Below are positions 1 through 9,684 of a stretch of 64,000 nt of DNA, one piece after another; position 1 is the first letter of the stretch, and the number at the start of each line of letters is the position of its first letter. Position numbers and translations under genes: made by a program. Under the pieces are notes generated by a model. It saw only the letters and a program-made list of their open reading frames with translations. It made no database searches and was not told the origin of the DNA. This stretch comes from Bacteriovoracaceae bacterium (GTDB lineage: Bacteria; Bdellovibrionota; Bacteriovoracia; Bacteriovoracales; Bacteriovoracaceae), in assembly GCA_024711325.1 (NCBI GenBank), contig JANJTC010000005.1, positions 1,392,172 through 1,456,171 on the forward strand. Reading direction: 5' to 3'.

Positions 1-943
1 TTTGCAGGTATTTAATCTTCTGAGGGAAGTAAGTCAGATTCACGCGCCCACGATGAGGCAGGTTATTGTTGAATTCACGGGATCCGGATTGCACTCCCCG
101 TTGGTCCCAGTCAAAAGTGAGGACAGAGCCCAACATCCAGCGATCATTGAATCGGTAATTCACATAAGGACCGGTGCTGACAATCATAGTTTGCATGGCC
201 GCTGGAGTCCCACCCTGGTAAAGTGGGGCCTTTACGTTGTTCTTGTAATACATGCGGTAAATCTGACCAGTGAGACCTGCTGTCCATCTTACATCCGGTA
301 AATTGAAGGCGAGACTTTGTGACAATACCAGCCCATAGGTCATATCCAGATCTTTAGAGGTGGATGAAGTTGGTGCCTCATAAGAGAAAGTCGTAAAGAG
401 CGTGGCACCGGGAAGATTGAGTGAGGGAAGACTCACATAGGCCCGGGCATTGAAGAATTCTGTTTTGGGACGATTGGTTAAAGTGAAACCGTCTTTATCT
501 TTATTCTCAACTTCATCGGTATAACCATTACTGGCCGAAAGAGTCGCGCCTATGGCCCAGTCAAAATTAATCTGGTGACGAAGATTAACTGCATGGAAAC
601 TTTGCAGAGGAGCACGACCTGAATTTGGGGAATCTATTCCTTCCTGAAAAACGTTGTAGGTTTCAGTCGCCTTACCTGAAGCTGTCGGGCCTAGAAACTG
701 TTGATAGTAAGAAAGCGAAGTATTATCCCAGAGTTCTCTAGCGAGACTTTTTTGGGGCATCTTGAGCTTAAGGACTTGTCCCGGATTATTTTGGAGGTAT
801 TGGTTCTGGGAATTTGTCTGGGCCACAAGTCCTGATCTGTCACTACTTTGGGCCTGGGCCGCATTAATCATCACCAGGATCACAAATGCCGCCATTACCA
901 GAATGAGAATGTTGGAAGAAAGGCTTGAACGCTTAGTTTTCAT
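1..943 (-). CDS. Outer-membrane beta-barrel-like exported protein (3' part outside window)
   Basis: The reading frame opens at an ATG at 943 and stays open to the window edge, so 314 codons are visible and the C-terminus is missing. The start lies in an ATGA overlap with the stop of the upstream 743-residue gene, which indicates translational coupling. Residues 1-32 look like a signal peptide: a basic KTKR start, a hydrophobic stretch, and a cleavage-like AAQAQ. The mature part alternates polar and aromatic residues in short segments (for example TFSYEAPTS, GSVLTFDWDQRG), as in outer-membrane barrels. I infer a porin-like or barrel protein in the envelope. No specific family is recognised. 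Confidence 0.75.
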   Translation of the reverse strand, partial: MKTKRSSLSSNILILVMAAFVILVMINAAQAQSSDRSGLVAQTNSQNQYLQNNPGQVLKLKMPQKSLARELWDNTSLSYYQQFLGPTASGKATETYNVFQEGIDSPNSGRAPLQSFHAVNLRHQINFDWAIGATLSASNGYTDEVENKDKDGFTLTNRPKTEFFNARAYVSLPSLNLPGATLFTTFSYEAPTSSTSKDLDMTYGLVLSQSLAFNLPDVRWTAGLTGQIYRMYYKNNVKAPLYQGGTPAAMQTMIVSTGPYVNYRFNDRWMLGSVLTFDWDQRGVQSGSREFNNNLPHRGRVNLTYFPQKIKYLQ

Positions 944-3171
944 ATTTTAGTCCCGGCAGTGTTTTGGTTATTCGCCATACCTAAATTATCAAGCTTGTCG
1001 CGGTCACTTAAAAACTCTCTCAGATTATTTATCACGATCATCCTTTGGGTAGACTCAATGTCTTTCCCGATTCTGTTCATGATCTCTTCTCTGATCCCCA
1101 CGTACTCTAAGGTCAAGTTGTGGAGAAGAGTCTCATATAACATAGAAACTTTTGTTCTGGTTAGCATCTCGGCAGGTGTCAATAATTTACCGGTAACATC
1201 ACGCTGAATGAGTAGCGCCAATTCTTCACGCTTGGCCGAATACATGGATTGAAGTACCCAGGCCGTGTTTCTCACTGACCAGATGTACATATTAAGACCC
1301 ATGTTGGAAGCTTCTTCGGCCTTTGAATTTTGGAGGAAAAGAATTTCCCACTGACGCTTCATGTGAGCGCGGAATTCTTTTGTGTCATAAACATCTTTTT
1401 GCTTAAAGAGATTTGAATTGGCCTTTAAGTTTTTAAGAACAGTTCCGTGTTCTTTTCTCGCCTTGGCATAAGCTTCGGCCAGCTTTTGGATCTTTTCGTA
1501 ACCTTCCGGACGTTTTAAATCTTTATAGCGCCATGAGAGAATATTGGTCATCTCTTCCATGAAAACAAAAGCACGACCAACATAGTAATCGCTGCGCTTT
1601 TGCTCATTGTCCTGATCTAACATCACGTAGACTTGATCCAGAATAAAACGACCCATACGGTCCCAGAGATAAAGTTCCAGCTGCTGAGTGCGGTTGATCT
1701 CATTGAAGAGGTACTGCTTCATCTTGGCCGAGAGATTTGGATTTTCCTCTCTTAATTTGAAGATAAGATTGTTGTAACGCTCGAGTTCTTCCCACGTGGC
1801 CTCAATTTGCATTGGAAAGTTATATTGAGTTTCTAACTGTTCAAGCCTTCCCATTCGTGAGGCGTATTCAATATTCTCTTCATAAGCGATCTGAAGCTGT
1901 TTAAAGTTACTCATACGCTCAGACCAACTGGTCTTATTGATGCTTTGGGAATCAGTCGTTAAAAGCATATTTAGGATAGCAGGACTGGCCTTTTCAGATT
2001 GACCATTACCTAACTGAATAACTAGTGGATCAGATGAAGTGTTTGTCACTGCCGAAGCTTCAATAATATTGGCAAGGATTGCCTTCTTGGGTGCTACAGT
2101 CACGGCCGGCGCCGCCTGTGTAGTGGAAACAGAATCTTCTTTCGGCATGGAGCTTGGTTTAGTCACTTCTGCGACTGCTTCTTTACTTCTCATGTCATTG
2201 ATTACAACTTCACTCTTATCCATAAGACTTGTGATTTCACTTTTGGCCTCAAGATAGACTGAACGTACGTGACCTACTGCCTGCATAGCATGGGGATTCA
2301 TAGGCATGGTGATGAAATAATAAGTAAACGGCCCGTAGACGGCCAGAGCAATGGAGTAACCTAAGTTATTTCGGACAGTCTGGAAAAACCAGATAACCTT
2401 ACCCATCGTATAACGATAAAAAAGACCTTTAAAGTTGTTGACTGGTCTGGCTATGATTCTGGCAAGAAAATTTCCAGCACTCTTGGACATAAGCGCAAGC
2501 TTGAATGCCGTTTTGGATAATTTATGGGCCCTGATCTTTGTATTCAGAATAATTTTCAACTCATCTTTATAATTCTGGAAAACCAGCTGACGTTCTTCCC
2601 AAGTCAGAACAGGATCCATCTCTGCCATAAGAATTTTATTATAAATATTCACCACTGCCGGATCATTTGAACGGTCTTTGACCGGAAGACGGATGAGTTT
2701 TGATTTATAAACCGTCTTTAGAAAACATTCTACCGAATGAATGAGTTGTGTGCTGGCCTTGCCGTCATTGGCCTTTTTGTATTCAAGAGAGAGGAAGTTA
2801 TAGAAATGATTAATTATTGGACACATCAGGTCCATTTCATGGAAATCGACTATGATTGACTTTAAGGCCTCTCTGTCTGAACTAAAAGTAATTTCGCCTT
2901 TGATATTATAGTAATCATGGCGCTCCAGCGTTTCACTCTCAGTCTGGAGAGTTCTTTTTAAAACATAACCTGTTCCACCCAGAATCAGACCCACTAAGAG
3001 TTGGGCCGTAAGACCTTCTTCCTGATACTCAAAACCGCTCATTCCATTTTGGTTATGAATAGAGAGAACCTCGCCCTCAATGGAATAGAGTTTCTTTCCA
3101 CCATCCTGGAGAACAGTCTCCAGGAAAGGTTGTATCTTTGGAACATCCATCGAAAGTAATTCAAGTCTCAT
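940..3171 (-). CDS. Unrecognised 743-residue membrane/coiled-coil protein
   Basis: The second gene of a three-gene minus-strand unit lies 20 bases after the ATP-grasp-like gene and overlaps the barrel gene by 4 bases. I do not recognise the family. A hydrophobic stretch near residue 55 (LLVGLILGGTGYVL) and a stronger one near residues 270-290 (SIALAVYGPFTYYFI) suggest membrane association. A Ser/Thr/Ala/Pro-rich linker follows around residues 330-400. The C-terminal half is long, charged and predicted helical by eye, with many Glu, Lys, Gln and Leu. The context suggests it works with the upstream ATP-grasp-like protein and the downstream barrel at the envelope; this is inference only. Confidence 0.8.
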   Translation of the reverse strand: MRLELLSMDVPKIQPFLETVLQDGGKKLYSIEGEVLSIHNQNGMSGFEYQEEGLTAQLLVGLILGGTGYVLKRTLQTESETLERHDYYNIKGEITFSSDREALKSIIVDFHEMDLMCPIINHFYNFLSLEYKKANDGKASTQLIHSVECFLKTVYKSKLIRLPVKDRSNDPAVVNIYNKILMAEMDPVLTWEERQLVFQNYKDELKIILNTKIRAHKLSKTAFKLALMSKSAGNFLARIIARPVNNFKGLFYRYTMGKVIWFFQTVRNNLGYSIALAVYGPFTYYFITMPMNPHAMQAVGHVRSVYLEAKSEITSLMDKSEVVINDMRSKEAVAEVTKPSSMPKEDSVSTTQAAPAVTVAPKKAILANIIEASAVTNTSSDPLVIQLGNGQSEKASPAILNMLLTTDSQSINKTSWSERMSNFKQLQIAYEENIEYASRMGRLEQLETQYNFPMQIEATWEELERYNNLIFKLREENPNLSAKMKQYLFNEINRTQQLELYLWDRMGRFILDQVYVMLDQDNEQKRSDYYVGRAFVFMEEMTNILSWRYKDLKRPEGYEKIQKLAEAYAKARKEHGTVLKNLKANSNLFKQKDVYDTKEFRAHMKRQWEILFLQNSKAEEASNMGLNMYIWSVRNTAWVLQSMYSAKREELALLIQRDVTGKLLTPAEMLTRTKVSMLYETLLHNLTLEYVGIREEIMNRIGKDIESTQRMIVINNLREFLSDRDKLDNLGMANNQNTAGTKI

Positions 3172-3191
3172 TGCAATCGTCCTGGGTCAGC

Positions 3192-6100
3192 TTACTGCTG
3201 CTGTTGCTGTTGGGTTTGGTTATAGCTATTTCCGAGTGAGATGGTGCTCAAAATCGGACGTAGCGTAATTGATCTCGAAAGATCCAGCTTACGAGCAAAA
3301 CTCACGCCGTAGAACTGATGATTTCCAATCGCCGTCAATGCTTCATAATCAGGACGTGCTTTCTTAATTGCACGCATGATTTTCACGGCATTGATTTTAA
3401 TCTGCTGATTATTGGCCGAAGGAAGTGCCGAGCGGATTTCATCCCAGCTGATTTCCAGTCCGAGTTCCTTCGCAAAAAGAATGTTCTTGGCATTCTCGAG
3501 GGCGGGGATCACTTCCTGGAGTGCTTTTACTTTTACCTGGTTCGAGTTAGGCATCATGTAGCCAAATAGAGAGCCGTATTTATTTAAAACGGCATCATAT
3601 TCCTCACGGCTGGCATTGATTCCATTTCGTATTTCAGTGATGAGGTTACTGAAAAAATAAGGAACAATTCTGTCGGCCAGACCATAGAGAGGCTGACGCT
3701 CAACTGAGATATCCACGGACAGGCCTTCCAGAGAAGCTGCAGATACACCCAGGAAATTTCCATAGAAGTTCAAGAAGTAGGCCTGGGCAATTGCTCCGTC
3801 CGAGAGGGCCTTAGCCTCCATCTTGGTAGTCTCTTCGATCTGATGGAAGTGGATCACTTCATGACCGGCAGTATAGATTTGGGTAAGAGGATCAAGTTCT
3901 TTCCGGATCCAGATGAAAATATCTGAATCAGAAAAAAGACCATGAGATTTACGTTTTTTAGCAAAACATTCACCTGCGTCTTCCCGGGCAGAAAGGTGGT
4001 TTTCAAGAATTTTTTTACTGCTTAGGATTGAAATCTTATTAGGAACTAATTCATTGGAGAAGACTTCTTCGATAGAGAGTCCCTGCTTTTTCGCAAATTG
4101 CTCAAGGTTGTATTTGGCGTAAGGCATGACCGGCATAAGTTCAATCAGATCCTTCACTCCAACATGTCTTGAATTCATGATGTCCTTCATGCGCTGAAGG
4201 AAAGGGAATTCTTTGAAGTGCTCTTCGCGTTTCATGGCGAGGAATTTAACTCTGTTGTCGGCGGACATTTTACGGGCCTTGGATTCAACTTCCATCCAGG
4301 CCGACCGTGCCTCTTTTATATGATCAGGGACAAAATCAGAATCAATAAGTAGCTCACCAGTGGCAAATTCCCGTTGGGATGCGGTTAAGAAGCCACTAGT
4401 CTTATTGAGACTGTTATCAGAGAGACCGAAAGTCTCGAACTTAAGTTCCGGATGAACTGTTTCTGTTGAAAAGAGCTTGGCAAACTCAATGGCCTTTTCA
4501 GAGTTTTGTAAGCGATCTCTTACTGTGATCATAAAGCTTTCAACAAGTTTCATCATGTTAATAGCTGTTTTCCCAGTAATGTTCTCTCGAGGGAAGCTGG
4601 CCTCAATACTTCCTCGAAGAATTCCCAGAAGAACATTGAATTCCTTAATCAGAGTTTTATTGTCCTGGGCCTTCTCTGCCAGCATGGCCTTAAGATTTTT
4701 AAGGATTTTCCTGTCATGCTTCCGGTGCTCGTCTGTATAGTTTTGGTAAACGATGTCCTGATCGATAATCAAGAGCTCATCCATCTGATCGCGGAAACCT
4801 TTAGGAAGTTTATTTTTTGTTTCCAGGCGTTCAAGAGTGGTCACCAGTGTAATCTGATTGGTGTTTATTTTCTCAAAGTAAGCAGCTATCGCCAGTGTGG
4901 CCTGTTTACTTTCAAGAACATCAATAATTTTATAGATCGGCTCAATTGCACGTGGATTCATGAATGAGAGAACTTCTCGAGACTGAGTTTTAAGCGACAG
5001 CGCCAGACCTAACATCGTATAACTATCGGCCGTACCATTTTTAAGATGGTTATAAATTTCAGTCGCCAGACGTGAAACTTGAATTAATTGGGCCGCCACA
5101 AACATAGGAAGATGAGTCTGAAGAGGTACTGGTGACTTTTGTTTAATAAATTCTGCGGCCGTTACCGCCTCTGGTGTCCCCACATCATCAATTACAACGA
5201 AAGGAGCGTATCCACCGCCTTTAGAGGTGTTTACGATTGAACTCATTGGCCCTTTTTCTTCAGGAGCGTAACGGACCAAAGCATTGTGGGTCATTTTAGG
5301 TAAGGCCTTAGCTCCACCACCATAGAAAACCCATAGACGGATATCGGCCGCTAGGTTTGCGAAGCGGGTTCCTGTCTTGTCTTTCATGGCAACTGGAATG
5401 CGAGCGATTTTTACCAGTTTTTGATAGGCATAGTGAGATGGATTCTTTCTAACCATCTCCATGACTTCTTTTTTAGAATCATTCGAGAGAGTTTTCATGA
5501 TGTAGATTCCAGAGCCACCGGAGAGATTTGGTGCTTTGATAACCCATTCATCCATATTGTCTTCAATCACTTTAACTGATTCTTTCTTAGGAGGTAGTGT
5601 TTCAGGTGGTGTGATTTTAGGTCCATTTACAGGAATACCCAGCTCTTTAATTTTTCCTGAGAAAAACTTTGGAGCATAAGTGGTTAAGGCCGCCAGGATA
5701 ATTTTATTATCAAGGATTCGGTTAAGGCCTCCCATGTAGATCTTATGATTTAAAATTGCCTCCAGAAGTCCTGGAACTGCGTAGTCTGATTGAAGCGGAA
5801 TTGGATTCCCGTTTACATCCAATACTCTCGGAGCTTCACCTTCTTCACCGAGTTTTAGTGAATCACAAAGATAAATTGGCTCATTAGTGTCCGGATCTCT
5901 CAGGATGATGCCTTTATCAACGTCAAATAGTGCAGAATCAGCATTAATTCTAGAGTAGATAGCAGTTACAATTGGGTTTGAACCATTGATGGTGCGAAGT
6001 CGGATATAACCTTTCTCATCCTGGAATAATTGGACGGGATCTGCATAAACCAGACCGGAATAAGCAGCAAGGTTATGGATCTCCGGTGCGGCACCATTCA

Positions 6101-6953
6101 TTCCTCCTGGAGGAAGAATAACCTGGATACCATCTTTAACGCCGGTCCAGTCTTCACCCAAAGATTTATACGTGTCGGCCAAAACTTGAAAGTGATCATT
6201 TGGCAACATCTTGCCCATGGACTCAAGTACTTCCGGGTTTTGCTCGTAGTGACCTTCTAGTACGTTCATATTATTAGAAGCACCAGACGGAGCTCCCGCA
6301 TTGAGTTCAAGAATTCTAAATGGCAATTCTGGCAATTTTGAAATCTTTTTAGATTTCAGGATTTGTTCAAAGTTTTTTGATTGCTCAAGATAATCTTCAA
6401 TCAAAACCAGATCAAGGCCCACGTTATCGAAGAAAGGGTATTTCTTCATATTCGGGTGATGTAGCTGGGGGAAGTAGTTAGGAGATTCCATAATTGCCTG
6501 GATGAAGATATTACGAATTTCAACCGGCAAGGATTTTACAAAAGGAGAGTCTTTTACTGATTTAGAGCCGTAGATATCCTGAATCACACAACGAAGTGAG
6601 ACGATGAGTGATTGAGCGGCCTTTTCAATTGTATTGAAAACTGACTTTTGAAGTGGAACGATTGTAGTTGTACATGGGACAGTGAATATCTTGTAATTCC
6701 CATTAGCATCTGATTTTTGAAATGTTAAATCCCGTTTCCGAATGAAGCGAGTCAGACTTCTGGATTCTTTTAAATGAACTGAAACTTCTTTTGAAAGAAG
6801 GTTCTTAACCAGAGCTTTGGAGTGATTGTAGGGTGCTCGTTTTCGCCTTGATGAGAAGATGTAATTGGCCACATCTACCTTCACCGTTCCAATAAATCCC
6901 TGGTTTGGATTATACGGCTGCAGTTTGCGACGAGAATTTTTCACTTTAATCAC
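3192..6953 (-). CDS. Circularly permuted ATP-grasp protein with C-terminal HExxH segment
   Basis: A very large protein of about 1253 residues. The middle (nucleotides about 6310-5200) resembles circularly permuted ATP-grasp proteins: ELNAGAPSGASNN, SRINADSALFDV, the glycine loop APNLSGGSGIYIMK, and a late DIRLWV strand. Such proteins sit beside alpha-E proteins in peptide-ligase-like operons. Near nucleotide 3860 there is GHEVIHFHQIEE, an HExxH zinc-protease motif, followed by a Glu/Asp-rich helix. The C-terminus ends in six or seven Gln. The open frame extends to 7112, but a GTG at 6953 has a GAGG ribosome site five bases upstream, and the extra 53 residues look non-coding, so I chose 6953. 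An ATG at 6980 is the other option. The gene is first in a unit with the next two. Confidence 0.75.
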   Translation of the reverse strand: MIKVKNSRRKLQPYNPNQGFIGTVKVDVANYIFSSRRKRAPYNHSKALVKNLLSKEVSVHLKESRSLTRFIRKRDLTFQKSDANGNYKIFTVPCTTTIVPLQKSVFNTIEKAAQSLIVSLRCVIQDIYGSKSVKDSPFVKSLPVEIRNIFIQAIMESPNYFPQLHHPNMKKYPFFDNVGLDLVLIEDYLEQSKNFEQILKSKKISKLPELPFRILELNAGAPSGASNNMNVLEGHYEQNPEVLESMGKMLPNDHFQVLADTYKSLGEDWTGVKDGIQVILPPGGMNGAAPEIHNLAAYSGLVYADPVQLFQDEKGYIRLRTINGSNPIVTAIYSRINADSALFDVDKGIILRDPDTNEPIYLCDSLKLGEEGEAPRVLDVNGNPIPLQSDYAVPGLLEAILNHKIYMGGLNRILDNKIILAALTTYAPKFFSGKIKELGIPVNGPKITPPETLPPKKESVKVIEDNMDEWVIKAPNLSGGSGIYIMKTLSNDSKKEVMEMVRKNPSHYAYQKLVKIARIPVAMKDKTGTRFANLAADIRLWVFYGGGAKALPKMTHNALVRYAPEEKGPMSSIVNTSKGGGYAPFVVIDDVGTPEAVTAAEFIKQKSPVPLQTHLPMFVAAQLIQVSRLATEIYNHLKNGTADSYTMLGLALSLKTQSREVLSFMNPRAIEPIYKIIDVLESKQATLAIAAYFEKINTNQITLVTTLERLETKNKLPKGFRDQMDELLIIDQDIVYQNYTDEHRKHDRKILKNLKAMLAEKAQDNKTLIKEFNVLLGILRGSIEASFPRENITGKTAINMMKLVESFMITVRDRLQNSEKAIEFAKLFSTETVHPELKFETFGLSDNSLNKTSGFLTASQREFATGELLIDSDFVPDHIKEARSAWMEVESKARKMSADNRVKFLAMKREEHFKEFPFLQRMKDIMNSRHVGVKDLIELMPVMPYAKYNLEQFAKKQGLSIEEVFSNELVPNKISILSSKKILENHLSAREDAGECFAKKRKSHGLFSDSDIFIWIRKELDPLTQIYTAGHEVIHFHQIEETTKMEAKALSDGAIAQAYFLNFYGNFLGVSAASLEGLSVDISVERQPLYGLADRIVPYFFSNLITEIRNGINASREEYDAVLNKYGSLFGYMMPNSNQVKVKALQEVIPALENAKNILFAKELGLEISWDEIRSALPSANNQQIKINAVKIMRAIKKARPDYEALTAIGNHQFYGVSFARKLDLSRSITLRPILSTISLGNSYNQTQQQQQQ

Positions 6954-7026
6954 AACGACCTCACAAATAATGGCTAACATTGTTCGTTTTTGGGGAGAGT
7001 GTATCCAACTTTTTGACGCTGTGCAG

Positions 7027-7080
7027 TTAAACATCCCTAAGGCTGTAAAAACTACAGACAGTGTCTTTGGAAAGCCACAA
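7027..7080 (-). other. Possible 17-codon leader peptide with strong ribosome site
   Basis: A near-perfect Shine-Dalgarno sequence, AAGGAGG (complement of 7090-7096), lies nine bases before a TTG at 7080. The frame opened there ends after 17 codons at 7027, in the leader of the ATP-grasp-like gene. No long frame uses this ribosome site. It may be a regulatory leader peptide, or chance. Confidence 0.2.
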
Positions 7081-7262
7081 CTCGAGGTGCCTCCTTGCAA
7101 TTTTTGTGACAAGGATATTGCTTAATTATTTTAATGAGTTGAACTCCAAAACCTGTGAGGTTTGAGGACAAATGTCTAAAGTTTGGGCAATTTGGTACAA
7201 GAAGCAAGTTGTCTAAATCATTGAACTTTTTGTTTAGCAGTGGCCAATTTATAGGGCCAATC

Positions 7263-8729
7263 TTAAGAGTGCGAGTCTTGGTTAGAATAAGTTACTTGAT
7301 TTTGAAACGCATTAAAACGAATGATGAACAAGCTTCCACAGGGTGTTAATTTCCGGTAATCAATTTCGGCCTGGTGAAACTGAGCAATCTTTTGAGCAAT
7401 TGGAAGGCCAATCCCGGTTCCAGTGATCCCTCTAGGGGAGGCCCGGTGGAAACGGACATTGAGGATATTTTCAAAGTCATCTTCATCAATTCCCGGTCCT
7501 TCATCCTGGATCCAAACCTCAACTTGTGAATTTACATTTTTAATATCTAACTGGATGGTGCTTTCTTCGGGGGAATATTTGATGGCATTATCCAGAATAT
7601 TTTCAAACAAGCTATCCAGTAACTGCTTCTCACCCATGACTTCCAGATTAAGATCTTCTTCAATATTAAAGCGAATGGTAATTTTTTTCTCTTTCGCCTT
7701 CGTTCTAAGGCGAGAGGAGGTTCCTAACAGAAGATCATCCAGGCGAAGCGAGTGAAAGACAAAACTATCCAATCCGGATTCTACTCTCGAGATAAGAAGC
7801 ATGTTCTTCACGAGCTCTACCAAACGCTCTAATTCTTCCCGAAGCGATCGATGGAACCGCTGGTACTCTTCCATTGTCCGTTCTTTGGATTCCAGAACAT
7901 CTAATTCACCCTTAATTATGGCAAGAGGCGTGTTTAGTTGATGGCTGGCGTTTGAGACAAAGTGTTCCTGACTTTTAAAGGATTTTTCCAGACGTTCTAG
8001 AAGGTTATTTAGCGTTTTACTCAATTCTTCAACTTCATCTCCTGTATGTGGCACAGGAATGCGCAGGGAGAGATTTCGTGCGGCTATGGTGTTGGCGGTT
8101 TCCGTTAAGAGTTTTATCGGCGCCAAGGCATTGCCTGCAATCAAAAACGATATGAAGCTTGAAATCAGGATAAGAGTTGGAACCATTAAAGAAGTAATCA
8201 GAAGATGATTTCTTTCCCGAGTGATCAGAGTGTCCATAGAAGCTGCTACTTGCAGAATCATTTCTTTATCATGTTCATTGCTGATTTTGACGTTTACTGC
8301 TCTGAATACTTCATTATCAACCGAGAAAGTTTTGTAGCGGTGAGTATAGTCCTCGTAGGAAGGAAGAAAAGAATCAAAAGGAATTTCAGAGTTAAGTAGA
8401 GGATCTGCACTTCTTGATAAAATCTTACCGTCATATGATCTGACGATATAGATTGTTTTATTCAGTATGAAAGGAAAAGCTTTCTTTATTTCACTTTCTG
8501 GTAATTTAAAATCAATTTTTAGGCCTGAGTCATCAATATGAAGGTATTCAGAGAGATCAATTGCATAGTTTAAGAGGCCTGAATCAAAATCTGCTCTTCC
8601 TGATTGGAAATACTGATTTGAAAGGATGTAGGCGAATGCACAGATGAATAAACCAAAGAGAGTAGAATAAACGAGAGTCAGACGAAATCTGATACCTTTA
8701 AAGAGACTAGTCAATTTTGTTAAGGACAT
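7263..8729 (-). CDS. Sensor histidine kinase
   Basis: An inner-membrane sensor kinase. It has a first transmembrane segment at about residues 15-38, a periplasmic sensor region of about 130 residues, a second segment near 170-195, and a HAMP region (IAARNLSLRIPVPHTGDEVEEL). The dimerisation helix carries the phospho-accepting His in NASHQLNTPLAII. The ATPase domain shows the N box (ENILDNAIKYSP), G1 (DEGPGID) and G2 (GTGIGLPIA). The start at 8729 is preferred over 8744 because CAGGG precedes it; either way it overlaps the regulator gene, so the two are co-translated. The signal is unknown. The family is typical of OmpR-paired kinases for envelope stress or metal sensing. Confidence 0.95.
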   Translation of the reverse strand: MSLTKLTSLFKGIRFRLTLVYSTLFGLFICAFAYILSNQYFQSGRADFDSGLLNYAIDLSEYLHIDDSGLKIDFKLPESEIKKAFPFILNKTIYIVRSYDGKILSRSADPLLNSEIPFDSFLPSYEDYTHRYKTFSVDNEVFRAVNVKISNEHDKEMILQVAASMDTLITRERNHLLITSLMVPTLILISSFISFLIAGNALAPIKLLTETANTIAARNLSLRIPVPHTGDEVEELSKTLNNLLERLEKSFKSQEHFVSNASHQLNTPLAIIKGELDVLESKERTMEEYQRFHRSLREELERLVELVKNMLLISRVESGLDSFVFHSLRLDDLLLGTSSRLRTKAKEKKITIRFNIEEDLNLEVMGEKQLLDSLFENILDNAIKYSPEESTIQLDIKNVNSQVEVWIQDEGPGIDEDDFENILNVRFHRASPRGITGTGIGLPIAQKIAQFHQAEIDYRKLTPCGSLFIIRFNAFQNQVTYSNQDSHS

Positions 8730-9381
8730 AACCCTGGCCCACAACAGTCTTTAAAAGTTTTTTAGGGTAAGGGGAGTCAATCTTTTTTCGTAAGTGATTA
8801 ATATAAACATCTATTACGTTCGAGTCAGGATCAAAGTCTGCTCCCCAGACTTGTTTTGCGATGGCATTCCGGTCTAGCACCTTATCAACGTTTCTCATTA
8901 GAAATTCGAGTAAGGAGAACTCCTTGGTGGTGAGTTCAATTTTTGAGTCATCCCGGGTTACATCACGAGTGATAAGGTTCATCTTAAGGTCCCCATTGAT
9001 GAGCTGGGCCTTATCATCGTGTTTTCTTCTGATAAGAGCACGTACCCTCGCCAGGAGTTCTTCAAATTCAAAAGGTTTGGCCAGGTAATCATCGGCACCA
9101 GAATCAAGGCCCATGATTTTATCTTTAGTCGTTGAAAGAGCTGTGAGCATGAGAATAAAGCCTGTATGACTTTTTGACCTGAGTTCTTTAGCGAAATCCA
9201 TTCCACTCATCTCTGGTAACATGACATCTAGTATGATGAGATCAAAATTTTTTGCATTGAGCATTTCACGGGCCATACTTGGAGTCTCGGCCGTTTCTAC
9301 ATGATGACCAACTTCTTGCAGGCCCTGCTGAATAAAAGCAGAAACTTTTTTTTCATCTTCAACGACCAAAATATTGATCAT
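8707..9381 (-). CDS. OmpR/PhoB-family response regulator
   Basis: This 224-residue protein has an N-terminal receiver domain with the acidic pocket (VVEDE), the phospho-acceptor Asp in LIILDVMLPEMSG, the switch Thr in MLTAL and the Lys in LAKPF. A C-terminal winged-helix DNA-binding domain follows, ending YVLNKID. It overlaps the kinase gene by 23 bases and lies first in the transcript. An AGGAG lies just upstream of the ATG. The partner is the adjacent kinase. The next genes downstream on the same strand are the ATP-grasp/barrel unit, which makes that unit a plausible target, but no operator was identified. Confidence 0.95.
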   Translation of the reverse strand: MINILVVEDEKKVSAFIQQGLQEVGHHVETAETPSMAREMLNAKNFDLIILDVMLPEMSGMDFAKELRSKSHTGFILMLTALSTTKDKIMGLDSGADDYLAKPFEFEELLARVRALIRRKHDDKAQLINGDLKMNLITRDVTRDDSKIELTTKEFSLLEFLMRNVDKVLDRNAIAKQVWGADFDPDSNVIDVYINHLRKKIDSPYPKKLLKTVVGQGYVLNKID

Positions 9382-9527
9382 GAATTACTCCTGGATGATC
9401 TTGGAAATAAAGGTAAATTTAAGGTGAGTTGGTGTCAACTTCATAGAGGTTAAATTTCCTTCATAGGAAGAAGATGTTCTCGGTTTAATAATTGGGAAAT
9501 ACATGCTTTAACTTAGTGCGAAAAGAA

Positions 9528-9604
9528 TGGTAGCAACGGGCGGAGTTGAACCGCCGACCCCAGCGTTATGAATGCTGTGCTCTCACCAACTGAGCTACGT
9601 TGCC
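9528..9604 (-). tRNA. tRNA-Met (CAU), elongator type
   Basis: The minus strand folds as a complete 77-base tRNA: acceptor GGCAACG pairing with CGTTGCT (first pair G-U), TA, D-arm GCTC...GAGC, anticodon loop TTCATAA with anticodon CAU, T-arm GGCGG TTCAACT CCGCC, discriminator A and an encoded CCA. The top of the anticodon stem has an A-C mismatch. The body resembles elongator tRNA-Met (GTAGCTCAGTTGG, GGGGTC). A CAU anticodon could also mean tRNA-Ile2, the TilS substrate, but the A-U pairs at positions 4-5 of the acceptor fit Met better. Confidence 0.9.
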
Positions 9605-9684
9605 CCAAGAAAAAAGTAGTGTCATACTAATAGCGGGAACACAGTCCGTCAATATTATTTCCCCTATTTAGAAGTGTACTGCCC

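Noticed and set aside
1-301. Plus-strand frame at the window start
   Set aside because: Antisense to the barrel gene; no ribosome site or domain.
6954-7112. 53-residue N-terminal extension of the ATP-grasp-like gene
   Set aside because: It starts with TTG without a ribosome site and the sequence looks non-coding; GTG 6953 has GAGG at the right spacing.
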